A stretch of 64,000 nt of DNA from JAJRVM01 sp041752115 (GTDB lineage Bacteria > Planctomycetota > Planctomycetia > Pirellulales > Pirellulaceae). A program made the translations under genes and the position numbers. The number at the start of each line of letters is the position of its first letter. Within the stretch, counting starts at the first letter, position 1. This document shows positions 53,526 to 62,623 of the stretch, one piece after another. Where the stretch lies: the NCBI GenBank assembly GCA_041752115.1, contig JBGSHS010000002.1, forward strand, positions 9,229 to 73,228, in the 5' to 3' direction. Under the pieces are notes generated by a model. The model did no database searches. It was not told where the DNA came from and saw nothing but the letters and a program-made list of their open reading frames with translations.

Positions 53526-53880
53526 GAGCCTACCCACAGGGCTTGCCTGGAGACCCCGCACACACGAAACGGCCGATTTCTTTCAGTTTAGGCGTTGCGA
53601 AGTGCCGAGGGAACCGAAGCACCGTCCCGCGTGCCCTTCCCCCAACGTGCGCCGGGACGGTATATTTCATTTTTCTCGGGTAGCTACCGGGGCTGGCCCG
53701 CCTGGCGTTTCCATTGTGCCGGCGGTAAAGCTCGCTGGCCACACAGGTGGCGCGATCTGCCAGCGGGCTGAGTGAGCGTGTGCTGCAGACGCGTTGCTGT
53801 GGACGCCGTCGAGCGCAGCTTGGCGTCGCTGCCGGACATCCTTGATTTCACTGGCTGTGCCAGACCAGGAAAGAGTGCAC
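53526..53880. other. Divergent region between mnmA and prfB
   Basis: About 355 bases that should hold both promoters. There is an AT-richer patch around 53660-53685 (tatatttcatttttctc). No gene or RNA is recognised. Confidence 0.4.
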
Positions 53881-54979
53881 ATGGATTCGGAAATTGTCGA
53901 CTTGTCAGAGAGCATTCAGGATCGGATCGTCAAGCTGCGAGACAGTCTTTGACTACGCCAGGAAGAAGCAGCGGGTCGGCGAGATCGAGAACCGCATGGG
54001 GGCTCCCGGCTTCTGGGACAACCAGGAGACGGCCCAGCAGGTTGTTGGCGAACTGAAATCGCTCCGAGCCATCCTCGGCCCTCTGGAAGAAGCTTTGCGC
54101 GGCGTAGAAGATCTGTCGGCCCTGCTGGAACTGGCCGAAGAAGATGACTCGATGGCCGCCGATGTGGCGAGCGAAGTGAAGCGGCTCAACCGCCTGGTAT
54201 CGGACTTGGAGCTGAAAGCCTTGCTCAACGGTCCGCACGACGGCGCCGGAGCGATCGTGACGATCCATGCCCGCGACGGCGGTACGGACGCCAATGACTG
54301 GGCCGAAATGCTGCTGCGCATGTACATCCAGTGGGCCCAGCAGAACGACTACAGTGTGGCGATGCTGGATCGCAACGACAATGACGAGGCAGGCATCAAC
54401 AGCGCCACCATCGCCGTGCGTGGCCCGATGGCCTACGGATACCTGCGCGGCGAAATGGGCATCCATCGGCTGGTCCGGATCAGTCCCTTCAATGCGGAAG
54501 GCAAGCGACAAACCAGTTTCGCCGCCGTCGACGTTTCGCCGGAAATCTCCGATGCCGTAGAAGTGGAAATCGACGAGGACGACGTGCGAGTCGACACGTT
54601 TCGTTCCAGCGGTGCGGGAGGACAGCATGTCAACAAGACGGATAGCGCTATCCGCTTGACGCACCTGCCGACCGGTATCGTCGTGCAATGCCAGAACGAG
54701 CGCAGTCAGCACAAGAACCGAGCCGCCGCCTGGAAGATGCTCCGCTCGCGAATAGCTCGCCTGGAAGAAGAAAAGCGGGAAGCTGAACAGGCTCAGAAGT
54801 ACAAAGACAAGTCACGCGTCGGTTTCGGTTCCCAGATCCGCAATTACTTCCTGCACCCCGACCAGCGTGTCAAAGATGTCCGGACTGGCTATTACGAAGG
54901 AAGCTTCCAGAAAGTGCTCGACGGCGGTTTGGACGGATTTCTCAATGCCTACCTGCGGTGGCGGGTTTCGCAGGAGTAG
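53881..54979 (+). CDS. prfB: Peptide chain release factor 2, with programmed +1 frameshift
   Basis: RF2 reads UGA and UAA stop codons. The gene starts with ATG 53881 (MDSEIVDLSESIQDRIVKLR), reads 23 codons to CTT and meets an in-frame TGA at 53950. A +1 shift at CTTTGAC continues as DYARKKQRVGEIENRMGAPG. The catalytic GGQ motif is in RSSGAGGQHVNKTDSA, and the RF2 stop-recognition tripeptide SPF is in RISPFNAEGKRQTSF. The full product is about 365 residues, the usual length. A frame that starts at 53894 misses the true N-terminus. The classic Shine-Dalgarno-like booster (AGGGGG) before the slip site is not evident. Confidence 0.96.
53947..53953 (+). promoter_or_regulatory. prfB +1 frameshift site
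   Basis: ctttgac: the Leu codon CTT in the P site followed by TGA. When RF2 is scarce, slow termination lets the ribosome slip one base forward to read GAC (Asp), giving autogenous control. The position, 22 codons into the gene, fits the conserved arrangement. Upstream bases (gcgagacagt) show no strong anti-SD match. Confidence 0.93.
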
Positions 54980-55030
54980 GCGTGCCGCTCGACAGCAGGG
55001 AGCCGCGCAACCGAGTCCACTGCACTGTGC

Positions 55031-55064
55031 GCTCCCGGATCAACTGTGCTCCCGGATCAACTGC
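55031..55064. repeat. 17-base tandem duplication
   Basis: gctcccggatcaactgt followed at once by gctcccggatcaactgc, between the convergent ends of prfB and the acetyltransferase gene. It is probably a replication slippage product. Confidence 0.85.
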
Positions 55065-55076
55065 GCCCACCGGCGG

Positions 55077-56513
55077 TCAGCTCACCTGCAGATCATCCCA
55101 GGGCGGACGCCAGAAGGGGAGTCGAGGAAACAGGGCATCGGCGATTTCCAGTGCGACGCGAGTCGACACGGTCAGTCGCCCGGAAGCGACGGCGTCGCGG
55201 ACCCGGAGGTGCCCGAGCAGCAGTTGATGCGCATCGTAGAGCGTGCATTTGAGATAGCTGCGGCCGAGGATGCCCGACTCAAGCTCCACCTGGTGTCGAC
55301 GGACCGACAAGCGATACTTCTCGTTGTTGATAAGAAGTCCCAGCTGGCCGGGCCGCGGCAGTCCCGCTTCTCTGGCCCGCTCTCCGAGTGTCTCGCTGAT
55401 GAGCTTGAGGAACCGGCGAGGCTTGTAGAGGTTGGCCATGAAGACCAGCCCCTGATCCGCTTCATGATGACCGTACTCCGCCCCGGCCTGAACCATCAGC
55501 TGATGAAGCGGTTCTCCGGGGGCTGCATCAAGCCGAACTCGCAGAAAATCCCTCTCGATCGCCTCGCTGCAGACCCGTCCCAGCAACTCAACTGCAGCCT
55601 CGGTGTGCTCGGGCGAGTACATCAGTTCTACAACTCGCCCTTCTCGTGCCGCCGCGTAACCCACGATCGGGGCCAGCGACTCGTCCAACTCCAGCTTGTC
55701 GGGCCCGTTGATCGCGACATACACGCGTTGATTGCCACCACGCCCCACCAGCCAGCGCCAATAGGCATCGGAGCGGATCAGTGCGCCAAACGCCTTTCGA
55801 CTGCCATCGCCATAGAGACGTTTGAGCGCCGCCAGTTCCACGTGACGCCACAGCCGGATGTTGTAACGCTGGAGGACGACCGGCCTGAGCAACGCGCCCT
55901 GACGCTCAACACGCTGCGCGTCCCGCCACCGCAGGTGCGACAGAATCGCCCGCGGTCCGGTCGTCGCATAGCAGTGCCTGCCACAGACGACCCAGCCGCG
56001 CGGCACATAGAAGCGAGGCAATTGCGTGACGAGCAGCCCGAGCACGGCACCGTCCCGCACGAGGATCCTGCGAGCAGCCGCCAACAGCGCCGTGGCACAC
56101 CCATGCCGGCGATACTCTGGTAACGTGGCGACATCCGAGATCAACCCGACAGGCAATACCTGATCGCCAAACTGCATCTCTCGATGGGCCAGCCGCAGAT
56201 GAGCCACAATCTGGCTGCCACGCTTGATCAGCAATCGATCCGCTGGCTCATAGCCAGGCTCTTCGCACTGCGACTGAAACTCCGCCAGCGAAGGCTTCTG
56301 ACAGACCCCAACCAGAAACCGGTGGATCAGGGGATGATCGCCTGCCGTTGCCTGAACCACGGGCCACGCCGCTTGCGACGTGATCTCAGACCCCGTGGTC
56401 CGAGAATCCCAAGGCGAAGCGCAGCCTTTTTCTGTCAGCCCGCAAGGGTGAGAGGTCGATTCACTGCCGCTTTCCAACTCCACATCAGACCTGGACGGAA
56501 TTGTGGATTTCAT
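55077..56513 (-). CDS. GNAT-family acetyltransferase, Eis-like
   Basis: 478 residues. After a Ser-rich lead of about 45 residues, a GNAT domain (about 50-190) shows VGLISDVATLPEYRRHGCAT, the acetyl-CoA pyrophosphate loop (R-R-x-G-x-A), and YVPRGWVVCGRH. A second alpha/beta region (about 230-370) and a C-terminal beta-rich part (LRVRDAVASGRLTVSTRVAL) resemble the three-part build of Eis-type N-acetyltransferases with an SCP2-like tail. The substrate is unknown (amines or protein N-termini). The first ATG has no good ribosome-binding site, so the true start could be downstream. Confidence 0.8.
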   Translation of the reverse strand: MKSTIPSRSDVELESGSESTSHPCGLTEKGCASPWDSRTTGSEITSQAAWPVVQATAGDHPLIHRFLVGVCQKPSLAEFQSQCEEPGYEPADRLLIKRGSQIVAHLRLAHREMQFGDQVLPVGLISDVATLPEYRRHGCATALLAAARRILVRDGAVLGLLVTQLPRFYVPRGWVVCGRHCYATTGPRAILSHLRWRDAQRVERQGALLRPVVLQRYNIRLWRHVELAALKRLYGDGSRKAFGALIRSDAYWRWLVGRGGNQRVYVAINGPDKLELDESLAPIVGYAAAREGRVVELMYSPEHTEAAVELLGRVCSEAIERDFLRVRLDAAPGEPLHQLMVQAGAEYGHHEADQGLVFMANLYKPRRFLKLISETLGERAREAGLPRPGQLGLLINNEKYRLSVRRHQVELESGILGRSYLKCTLYDAHQLLLGHLRVRDAVASGRLTVSTRVALEIADALFPRLPFWRPPWDDLQVS

Positions 56514-56687
56514 GAGTCAGAATCCCTTCCCCATGGAGACTCACTGCACAACCACTCCCAGCACGATTCATGCTCAGCACTGTTCACGCTGTGTTCCGGA
56601 AGATGCCCCGATGCATCGTTCGACACATCCAAAGCTGCGCCGAACCAGAGAGTCACTGCCCCGCGGATTCCTGCCCCAATGAGTAAG

Positions 56688-58298
56688 TTAAGGTTCCTGA
56701 CGCGAAAGATCCAGTAGTCGATCACGTAAACTATCCGCTGGAAAGAGACAGAAGGCATATTCGCGCGAATCGAGAATGGCCTGCTTCCGTAACACTTGGC
56801 GCAGTTGCATGCGCTGCTCCATCAGCTGCTGGTGACGCGAGCCAAGCAGTGTATGGAGTGCACGATTGATGTGCTCCAGTCGCTGATGACGCTCACGGCG
56901 CTGGTGTGGGGTGATATCGGACTGGATCCACCGTCGCTTTTCGGCCAACAGTGGCCGAGTTGTCGACGTCGCTGCGACGTGGCGTTCCGGGTGATACTGC
57001 AGTTCACGCAGCAACCGATCGATGCGCCGCACCTCCTCCGGATCGACCGGATCGCGATGCAGCGGCAATTTCAGGGTGGCTGTGGAGACCAGATACTCCG
57101 GTGGCTCAAACCCCAGGAACCGACGCACAATTGCGTCGGTCAGCTGGTCGTACTTCGCGCCACCGATGCCGTGAATGAAGATATCGCTCAGCACCAGGCG
57201 GGCATACATCGTCGTGATCAGCGCTCGTGGACGCAGGCGCAGTCCGGCCACATGTGCCTCGTTCAACTGCTGCACGCCTCGCTCCACATTGCGGTCCGCC
57301 GCCAGATCCAGCGTCAGACTCACGTCCCGCCGGTCGCTCAGCACAATCTGCGTCCCACGGCGCCGCACAAAGGCGGGACGCCGCACCGGGACTTCGGTCC
57401 TCCACAGCCAAAACGGGATCTCGGTCCACTCGGCGTGCCGCGTCAGGTCGGGAACAGGATGGGTATGGCTGCGAACGCGATTGACCCGCCGATACTCCGC
57501 CAGGGAGTCGTTATGCACCTCACACAATCGCTCGGCATGGACCATCAGGTGAGCGGCAAACCAGCGGAATGTCCACTCGTCGCAGACCTGGCTGAGCGGC
57601 AATTCCCACGTCGCCAGGCCCCACGTCCCCTCCAGCACATGTCGCGCTTCGGCCAAGGCCCGGCCCAGATTTCCTTGTCGCCGGACGGACTGAGTCGCCG
57701 CCGGCCAGAGCTGGGCGATGAGCGGGTGCGTGACCAGCGGCCGGATCTGCTGCTGCACGCGCCGAGAGGTATCGGCAAAGAGGGCGAGATCGGCAACGCC
57801 ACGCTCTTCGTACGGAATCGGATCGGTCGCGCGGTCAAACGGCACCGACGCCACCACGGGATCGCTTACCGAACCGCCCGGTACGCGCAGCGATACGCTG
57901 CGGACCGAGTCGTTATCGATCAGCAGATTGATGGCGTGTGAACCGGTTCGGCGGGCCAGCTGAGACAAGACGAAGTTCTTGAACCACACTCCCGCATGCA
58001 CCAGTTCCGGCTGGTGCCCGGCCAGGAGAAAGGGGGCCTGCGAATCCAACGGCTCCCAGGCTACATCGCGATAGCTTGAGGTGTATTCCCTCGCGCGCTG
58101 CAGGAGCAGTGCGCGCGAGGCGATTCTCAGCTGCCCGAGCCGCATGCCGCTCAGTTCACAGTCCGCCTGCTCGCGGCGCGCAATATTCTGTTGAAGAAAT
58201 GTTGCTTCATCCGACAGTGGAGGATCGAATAATGCCCGGCCGTCTTCTCGTGGTGCACGCAGACGTCGGTAGGCAATCGTGCTGACAAGTTCGTTCAT
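56688..58298 (-). CDS. Conserved-looking cytoplasmic protein, possibly BshC-related
   Basis: 536 residues, no signal peptide or membrane helix. The segment FLLAGHQPELVHAGVWFKNF resembles the GQQpgLltGPlyt motif of BshC (cysteine ligase of bacillithiol synthesis). About 300 residues later, IHGIGGAKYDQLTDAIVRRF parallels the GGPGE/A region of that family, followed by a coiled-coil-like end (LEHINRALHTLLGSRHQQLM). BshC is about 530-540 residues, which fits. The match is by eye and could be wrong. The start overlaps the end of the GT2 gene by 4 bases (ATGA), so the two are translationally coupled. Confidence 0.6.
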   Translation of the reverse strand: MNELVSTIAYRRLRAPREDGRALFDPPLSDEATFLQQNIARREQADCELSGMRLGQLRIASRALLLQRAREYTSSYRDVAWEPLDSQAPFLLAGHQPELVHAGVWFKNFVLSQLARRTGSHAINLLIDNDSVRSVSLRVPGGSVSDPVVASVPFDRATDPIPYEERGVADLALFADTSRRVQQQIRPLVTHPLIAQLWPAATQSVRRQGNLGRALAEARHVLEGTWGLATWELPLSQVCDEWTFRWFAAHLMVHAERLCEVHNDSLAEYRRVNRVRSHTHPVPDLTRHAEWTEIPFWLWRTEVPVRRPAFVRRRGTQIVLSDRRDVSLTLDLAADRNVERGVQQLNEAHVAGLRLRPRALITTMYARLVLSDIFIHGIGGAKYDQLTDAIVRRFLGFEPPEYLVSTATLKLPLHRDPVDPEEVRRIDRLLRELQYHPERHVAATSTTRPLLAEKRRWIQSDITPHQRRERHQRLEHINRALHTLLGSRHQQLMEQRMQLRQVLRKQAILDSREYAFCLFPADSLRDRLLDLSRQEP

Positions 58299-59041
58299 CC
58301 GGCTCCCTCACGACATGCCGGATCCGCGGCCGGTGAGTGCGTCAATCCCGCTTCACGCATACTGCGCTGCAACACCTCCCGATAATACTGCAAACGAGTC
58401 TCGCCGTCATCGAGCATTCCGCCAAATGATCGTTCTTCCTCCAGATAGATCAGCGGCACCGGCAACTCCGCGATGCGCAAACCATGCGCCACCGCCTGCA
58501 CCCACAACTCCAACGGCATGGCATAGCCCGTCTCGTGCAGCTCCACTCGCTTGAGCGCTTCCACGCGATACGCCTTGAAGCCGCAGAAGGCGTCGGTCAG
58601 CTCAAGCCCCAGCAGCTGGTTGACTTCCGCCGTCATCACCTGATTGATCCGCTTCCGCTGCTCCGGCGGAGGCGTATCGCCCCGGTAGCGCTTCAGATAG
58701 CGGCTGCCCGAGACGATATCGACCCCCTGGCAGGCGGTGACAAAGCGAGGAATCCGCTGCGGTTCGTGCTGCCCATCGCAATCAATCGTCACCAGGACAT
58801 CAAACCCCTGCGCGGCCGCGAACCGGAAGGCAGTGAGCAACGCCGCACCATACCCGAGATTGCGCGCATGGGCCTGCACGTGGATGTCACCGCGCGCAGC
58901 CAGCAGACGGCCGGTCCCATCGGTCGACCCATCGTCCACCACCAGGACCTCGGCGCTGTACCGCAACACCTCATCCACCACACGGCTCACATGCCGCACT
59001 TCGTTGTAGACCGGCAGGGCTGTCAAGGAGCGTAGCGTCAT
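58295..59041 (-). CDS. Family 2 glycosyltransferase (DPM1/GtrB-like)
   Basis: About 248 residues from ATG 59041 (gagag upstream; 59062 is an in-frame alternative). GT-A fold motifs: ALPVYNEVRHVSRVVDEVL, VVDDGSTDGTGRLLA (nucleotide-sugar binding), VLVTIDCDGQHEP with the DxD-like acidic motif, and FCGFKAYRVEAL. There are no C-terminal membrane helices, as in soluble polyprenol-phosphate sugar transferases. It probably builds a lipid- or protein-linked glycan. First gene of a two-gene unit with the BshC-like gene. Confidence 0.88.
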   Translation of the reverse strand: MTLRSLTALPVYNEVRHVSRVVDEVLRYSAEVLVVDDGSTDGTGRLLAARGDIHVQAHARNLGYGAALLTAFRFAAAQGFDVLVTIDCDGQHEPQRIPRFVTACQGVDIVSGSRYLKRYRGDTPPPEQRKRINQVMTAEVNQLLGLELTDAFCGFKAYRVEALKRVELHETGYAMPLELWVQAVAHGLRIAELPVPLIYLEEERSFGGMLDDGETRLQYYREVLQRSMREAGLTHSPAADPACREGAG

Positions 59042-59780
59042 CTCGAATCTCTCGCCAAGCATATCTCAGACAAAGCGTCAACCAATCAGAACCGACCAGC
59101 TCAACGCCTCCCACAAAGATCCCGGACCGGTTCTCCGTCTTCCGGTCACCCTCACTGCCGATCACGACTGCGGCGGGAACAAACCGCTCGACTCGTCAGG
59201 GCGGCGACACCAGCGCGACAGCGCACCGCGGAGGCAGCAGCGCGTATCCGTCCAAGCGTCGTTGCTCCGTTCATACCGCAGCGGGTCGGAGTGACCACGC
59301 GGGGCCAACTCGCCGATCGACCGCTCGCACCGTATCTCGCACCGTATCTCGCACCAGGACAGTAACCCCAGGACAGTAACCCCAGAGCCCACGCGTTCTT
59401 CAGGGCTGTCCAACACTCCAGAGGCAAGCCGCGGCCAGCGAAGTGAACGAGCCAACGAGGATGAACTCAGTTGGCAGATCACCGCTGAGCGGGTGCTCTC
59501 TGGCAGGAACTCTGTCCGAATTCGGACGCGGCCCAGGGCCCGCGCGTCGGCGGCAGCACTGGTGGGCACCGTTCGCACAGAGGCCACATTCTAGTCGCCG
59601 CGGCGCCACCTTGGAACCAATTCTAAAGGCACCGCCCACTCCGTCAACGCGAACCCCACCAGACCGGGTGGCCGATAAATTGAATCTGATCGGCACAGGA
59701 AGTAGACTCACAGGGAATGCGCCACGCAAATCCGCCTTGTCGGCCTCGCATCCGATCTGGACCGGTGCGGAGACACCTCC
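59042..59780. other. Divergent intergenic region with tandem repeats
   Basis: About 740 bases between the GT2 gene and the hybrid histidine kinase. No gene is supported. It holds the tandem repeats at 59324-59381. The promoter of the histidine kinase should lie near 59680-59760 but is not assignable. Confidence 0.5.
59324..59381. repeat. Two adjoining tandem repeats (12 and 14 bases)
   Basis: ctcgcaccgtat occurs twice in tandem (59324-59347) and a third partial time. It runs into ccaggacagtaacc twice in tandem (59354-59381) plus ccag. Two different slippage-type repeats directly side by side is unusual for this window. Confidence 0.85.
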
Positions 59781-62585
59781 ATGTGGAAACGGTTCCTGGA
59801 TTATTACAGCAGCTTCGGAGCATCGGGCCGTCTGGCCCGGGAGATTGCTGACCGAAAGCGTGCGGAAGAAGCACTATTAGCCTCCAAGGCGGCCTATGAA
59901 TCGCTGATTGAGAGCTTGCCGCTGAACGTGTTTCGCAAGGATTTGGATGGCCGGATCGTGTCGGCCAACCAGCGATTCTGCGAATCGCTCGGCCGGTCCC
60001 TCGACGAAATTCTCGGCCGCACCGATCTGGATCTGTTTCCGCCCGAGAATGCGCGCAAGTACCGCAACGACGATCTTCATGTGATCGAAGCGGGCAGCGT
60101 GCTCGAGGACGTCGAAGAAAACTACGGATCCGACAACCAGCGGCGATACGTTCACGTTCTGAAGGCTCCCGCGCGCGATGCCAAGGGGAGCGTGATCGGG
60201 ATCCAAGGGATGTTCTGGGATGTTACCGAGCGCGTGCAGGCTCAAAAGGACTTCGACCGCCTGTTTGCCGTATCGCTGGACATGATGTGTGTGATCGGGC
60301 TGGACGGTCGCTTCAAGCGAGTCAATCCGGCCTTCGAAAAATCGCTCGGCTATCGACCGGCAGAACTGCTCGGTCAGCCCGTTCTGGAGTTCGTGCACTC
60401 AGAAGATCTGCGCAGCGCGCAGCGTGCGATGGAGCGACTGCGGCAGGGCGTCGACCTGGTGGGTCTGGAGAGCCGTTATCGCTGCCGCGACGAATCGTAC
60501 CGTTGGCTCGCCTGGACCTGTCCCGCCCCGGGGCCCGGCGAAACGCTGCTGTATGCCGTCGCTCGCGACACGACCGTGCGCAAACAGGCCGAACTGGAAC
60601 TCAACAAGGCCAAAGCGGCGGCAGAGGCAGCCAATCAGGCCAAGAGCGATTTCGTGGCGAACATGAGCCATGAAATCCGCACTCCCTTGAACGCCATCAT
60701 CGGCATGACCGAACTGGTGCTCAACGATCAGATGCCGGCACAGCGGCAGGCGGAGTTCCTGCGCATGGTGCTGGAATCGGGCGAATCCCTGCTGGATGTC
60801 ATCAACGACGTGCTGGACTTCTCCAAAGTGGAAGCCGGCAAACTGGAACTGGAAGCCAGACCGTTTCGGCTGCGCGATTGCATCGGGGATACCCTGCGAT
60901 CGCTGGCGATGCGTGTGCGCCACGGCGACCTGGAGATCGCCAGCGACATCCAGCCGGATGTGCCCGATATCCTGGTCGGCGATGTTGGTCGATTGCGCCA
61001 GGTGGTCGTCAATCTCATCGGCAACGCACTTAAGTTCACCGAACAAGGCGAGATTGTGTTGAGCGTGTGTGTGGGCCACCAGACCGATCATCACGTCGAA
61101 CTGGAATTCGTCGTACAGGACACAGGGATTGGGATTCCAGAAGCCAAACTGGCCAGCATCTTCGAGGCCTTCGAACAGGTTGACACGACTCTCACTCGAC
61201 GTTTCGGCGGCACCGGACTCGGCCTGGCCATCTGTCGGAAACTGACACAGCTGATGGGCGGTCGTATCTGGGTCGAGAGCCAAGTGGGAAGGGGCAGCCG
61301 ATTCTACTTCACCGCGCGCTTTCCCTATTGCATCAGCGGCGACGAGTTGCAGGAAACCATCCCGGTACAACTGCAGGGCGTGCGGGTCCTGGTGGTGGAC
61401 GACAACGACACTTCCCGCCGAATCCTCAGCGACATGCTCTGCAGCTGGGAACTCGTCCCGACCGCCGTATCGAGAGCGCGCGAGGCGTTGGCCATCCTGC
61501 AGCCGGAATCCGGTCCGCCCACCTCCTTCGAACTGCTGTTGGCCGACCTGGGGATGCCTGATATGGATGGCCTCACCCTGGTCGAACAACTGCGCGAGGA
61601 CCCGCACTGGAGCGATCTGCCCGTCATCCTGCTGACATCGACGCACGTTGCCAACGAAGGAGAACAGTGTGAACGGCTGCAAGTGACCGGCCAGGTCGCC
61701 AAGCCGGTCAAACAGTCTGATTTGCTGGACGCCGTCACGCGTGCCATTGGCAGTCGGCAGTTGCGGCAGCGGCAGTCCTCGTCGGTGCCTCAGGCGGCTG
61801 CTCCCCTGCCGCGGCTGAGAATCCTGCTGGCCGAAGACAGCTTGATGAACCAGAAACTGGCACTCGGCTTGCTCGAGAAAGACCATGACGTCACAGTCGT
61901 CGCCGACGGGCAGGCTGCTGTTGAACGGGTAGCGCGGAGTTCCTTTGATGTGGTGCTGATGGACGTACAGATGCCCATCATGGACGGCCTGGAGGCAACC
62001 CGCGCCATTCGCACTCAAGAACGCTCGACCCGTGCGCATGTCCCCATCATTGCCATGACAGCTCATGCCATGAAAGGGGATCGCGAGCGTTGCCTGGCCG
62101 CCGGCATGGATCACTACCTTTCGAAACCCATTCGCGCAGCGCGCCTGTTCGATACCCTCGCCGATACCTTGCGGGCAGCCGCACAGGCCGCAGCCGGGCC
62201 ACCCCCGGGAGCGGCCCCCACCGGAAACGGCCAGATCGTCGACTGGCACGAAGCTCTGCACAGCGTCAACGGTGACCGGCGTCTGTTGCGCGATATCGTC
62301 GAAGCTTTCCTGGACGAATCACCCCGACTGCTGGCGACGATTCGCCAGGCGATTGACAAACGTGATGCCAAGACCCTGCAGCGTGCCGCCCATACCTTGA
62401 AAGGCTCGACCCGCTACTTCGGAGCCGCACACGCGTCCGAAATGGCCCTGCAACTGGAAACCATGGGAAAGAAGTCTGAACTGACCCATGCTCACTCGGC
62501 ACTGGCCGGTTTGGAGCGGGAGATGGCCAGGCTGCTGCCCGTTCTGGTAGATTACATGCGTGGACGATTCGATACACACGGCTGA
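59781..62585 (+). CDS. Hybrid sensor histidine kinase (PAS-PAS-HisKA-HATPase-REC-REC-HPt)
   Basis: 934 residues, no membrane helix, so probably a cytoplasmic sensor. PAS-1 (about 35-150, VFRKDLDGRIVSANQRFCES), PAS-2 (about 158-270, CVIGLDGRFKRVNPAFEKSL), HisKA with phospho-His in FVANMSHEIRTPLNAIIGM (about 296). HATPase_c: VVNLIGNALKFT, DTGIGIPEAKL, FGGTGLGLAI. REC-1 (about 530-650) has its Asp in LLADLGMPDMDG; REC-2 (about 675-795) in VVLMDVQMPIMDG. HPt domain: His in RAAHTLKGSTRYFG (about 870). All phosphorelay residues are present. It can pass phosphate through its own HPt to a separate regulator, probably one of the two following genes. 38 bases separate its end from the next gene. Confidence 0.95.
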   Translation: MWKRFLDYYSSFGASGRLAREIADRKRAEEALLASKAAYESLIESLPLNVFRKDLDGRIVSANQRFCESLGRSLDEILGRTDLDLFPPENARKYRNDDLHVIEAGSVLEDVEENYGSDNQRRYVHVLKAPARDAKGSVIGIQGMFWDVTERVQAQKDFDRLFAVSLDMMCVIGLDGRFKRVNPAFEKSLGYRPAELLGQPVLEFVHSEDLRSAQRAMERLRQGVDLVGLESRYRCRDESYRWLAWTCPAPGPGETLLYAVARDTTVRKQAELELNKAKAAAEAANQAKSDFVANMSHEIRTPLNAIIGMTELVLNDQMPAQRQAEFLRMVLESGESLLDVINDVLDFSKVEAGKLELEARPFRLRDCIGDTLRSLAMRVRHGDLEIASDIQPDVPDILVGDVGRLRQVVVNLIGNALKFTEQGEIVLSVCVGHQTDHHVELEFVVQDTGIGIPEAKLASIFEAFEQVDTTLTRRFGGTGLGLAICRKLTQLMGGRIWVESQVGRGSRFYFTARFPYCISGDELQETIPVQLQGVRVLVVDDNDTSRRILSDMLCSWELVPTAVSRAREALAILQPESGPPTSFELLLADLGMPDMDGLTLVEQLREDPHWSDLPVILLTSTHVANEGEQCERLQVTGQVAKPVKQSDLLDAVTRAIGSRQLRQRQSSSVPQAAAPLPRLRILLAEDSLMNQKLALGLLEKDHDVTVVADGQAAVERVARSSFDVVLMDVQMPIMDGLEATRAIRTQERSTRAHVPIIAMTAHAMKGDRERCLAAGMDHYLSKPIRAARLFDTLADTLRAAAQAAAGPPPGAAPTGNGQIVDWHEALHSVNGDRRLLRDIVEAFLDESPRLLATIRQAIDKRDAKTLQRAAHTLKGSTRYFGAAHASEMALQLETMGKKSELTHAHSALAGLEREMARLLPVLVDYMRGRFDTHG

Positions 62586-62623
62586 CCGACCGGCACAACT
62601 TACGACGCAGGCAGGTGAGTGGC

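Noticed and set aside
52296..53591. 431-residue plus-strand frame over mnmA
   Set aside because: Shadow; mnmA has all catalytic motifs on the minus strand.
60399..62261. 620-residue open frame antisense to the hybrid histidine kinase
   Set aside because: It is a shadow of a strongly supported gene in GC-rich DNA. The translation is rich in Gln, His and Arg without any family motif.
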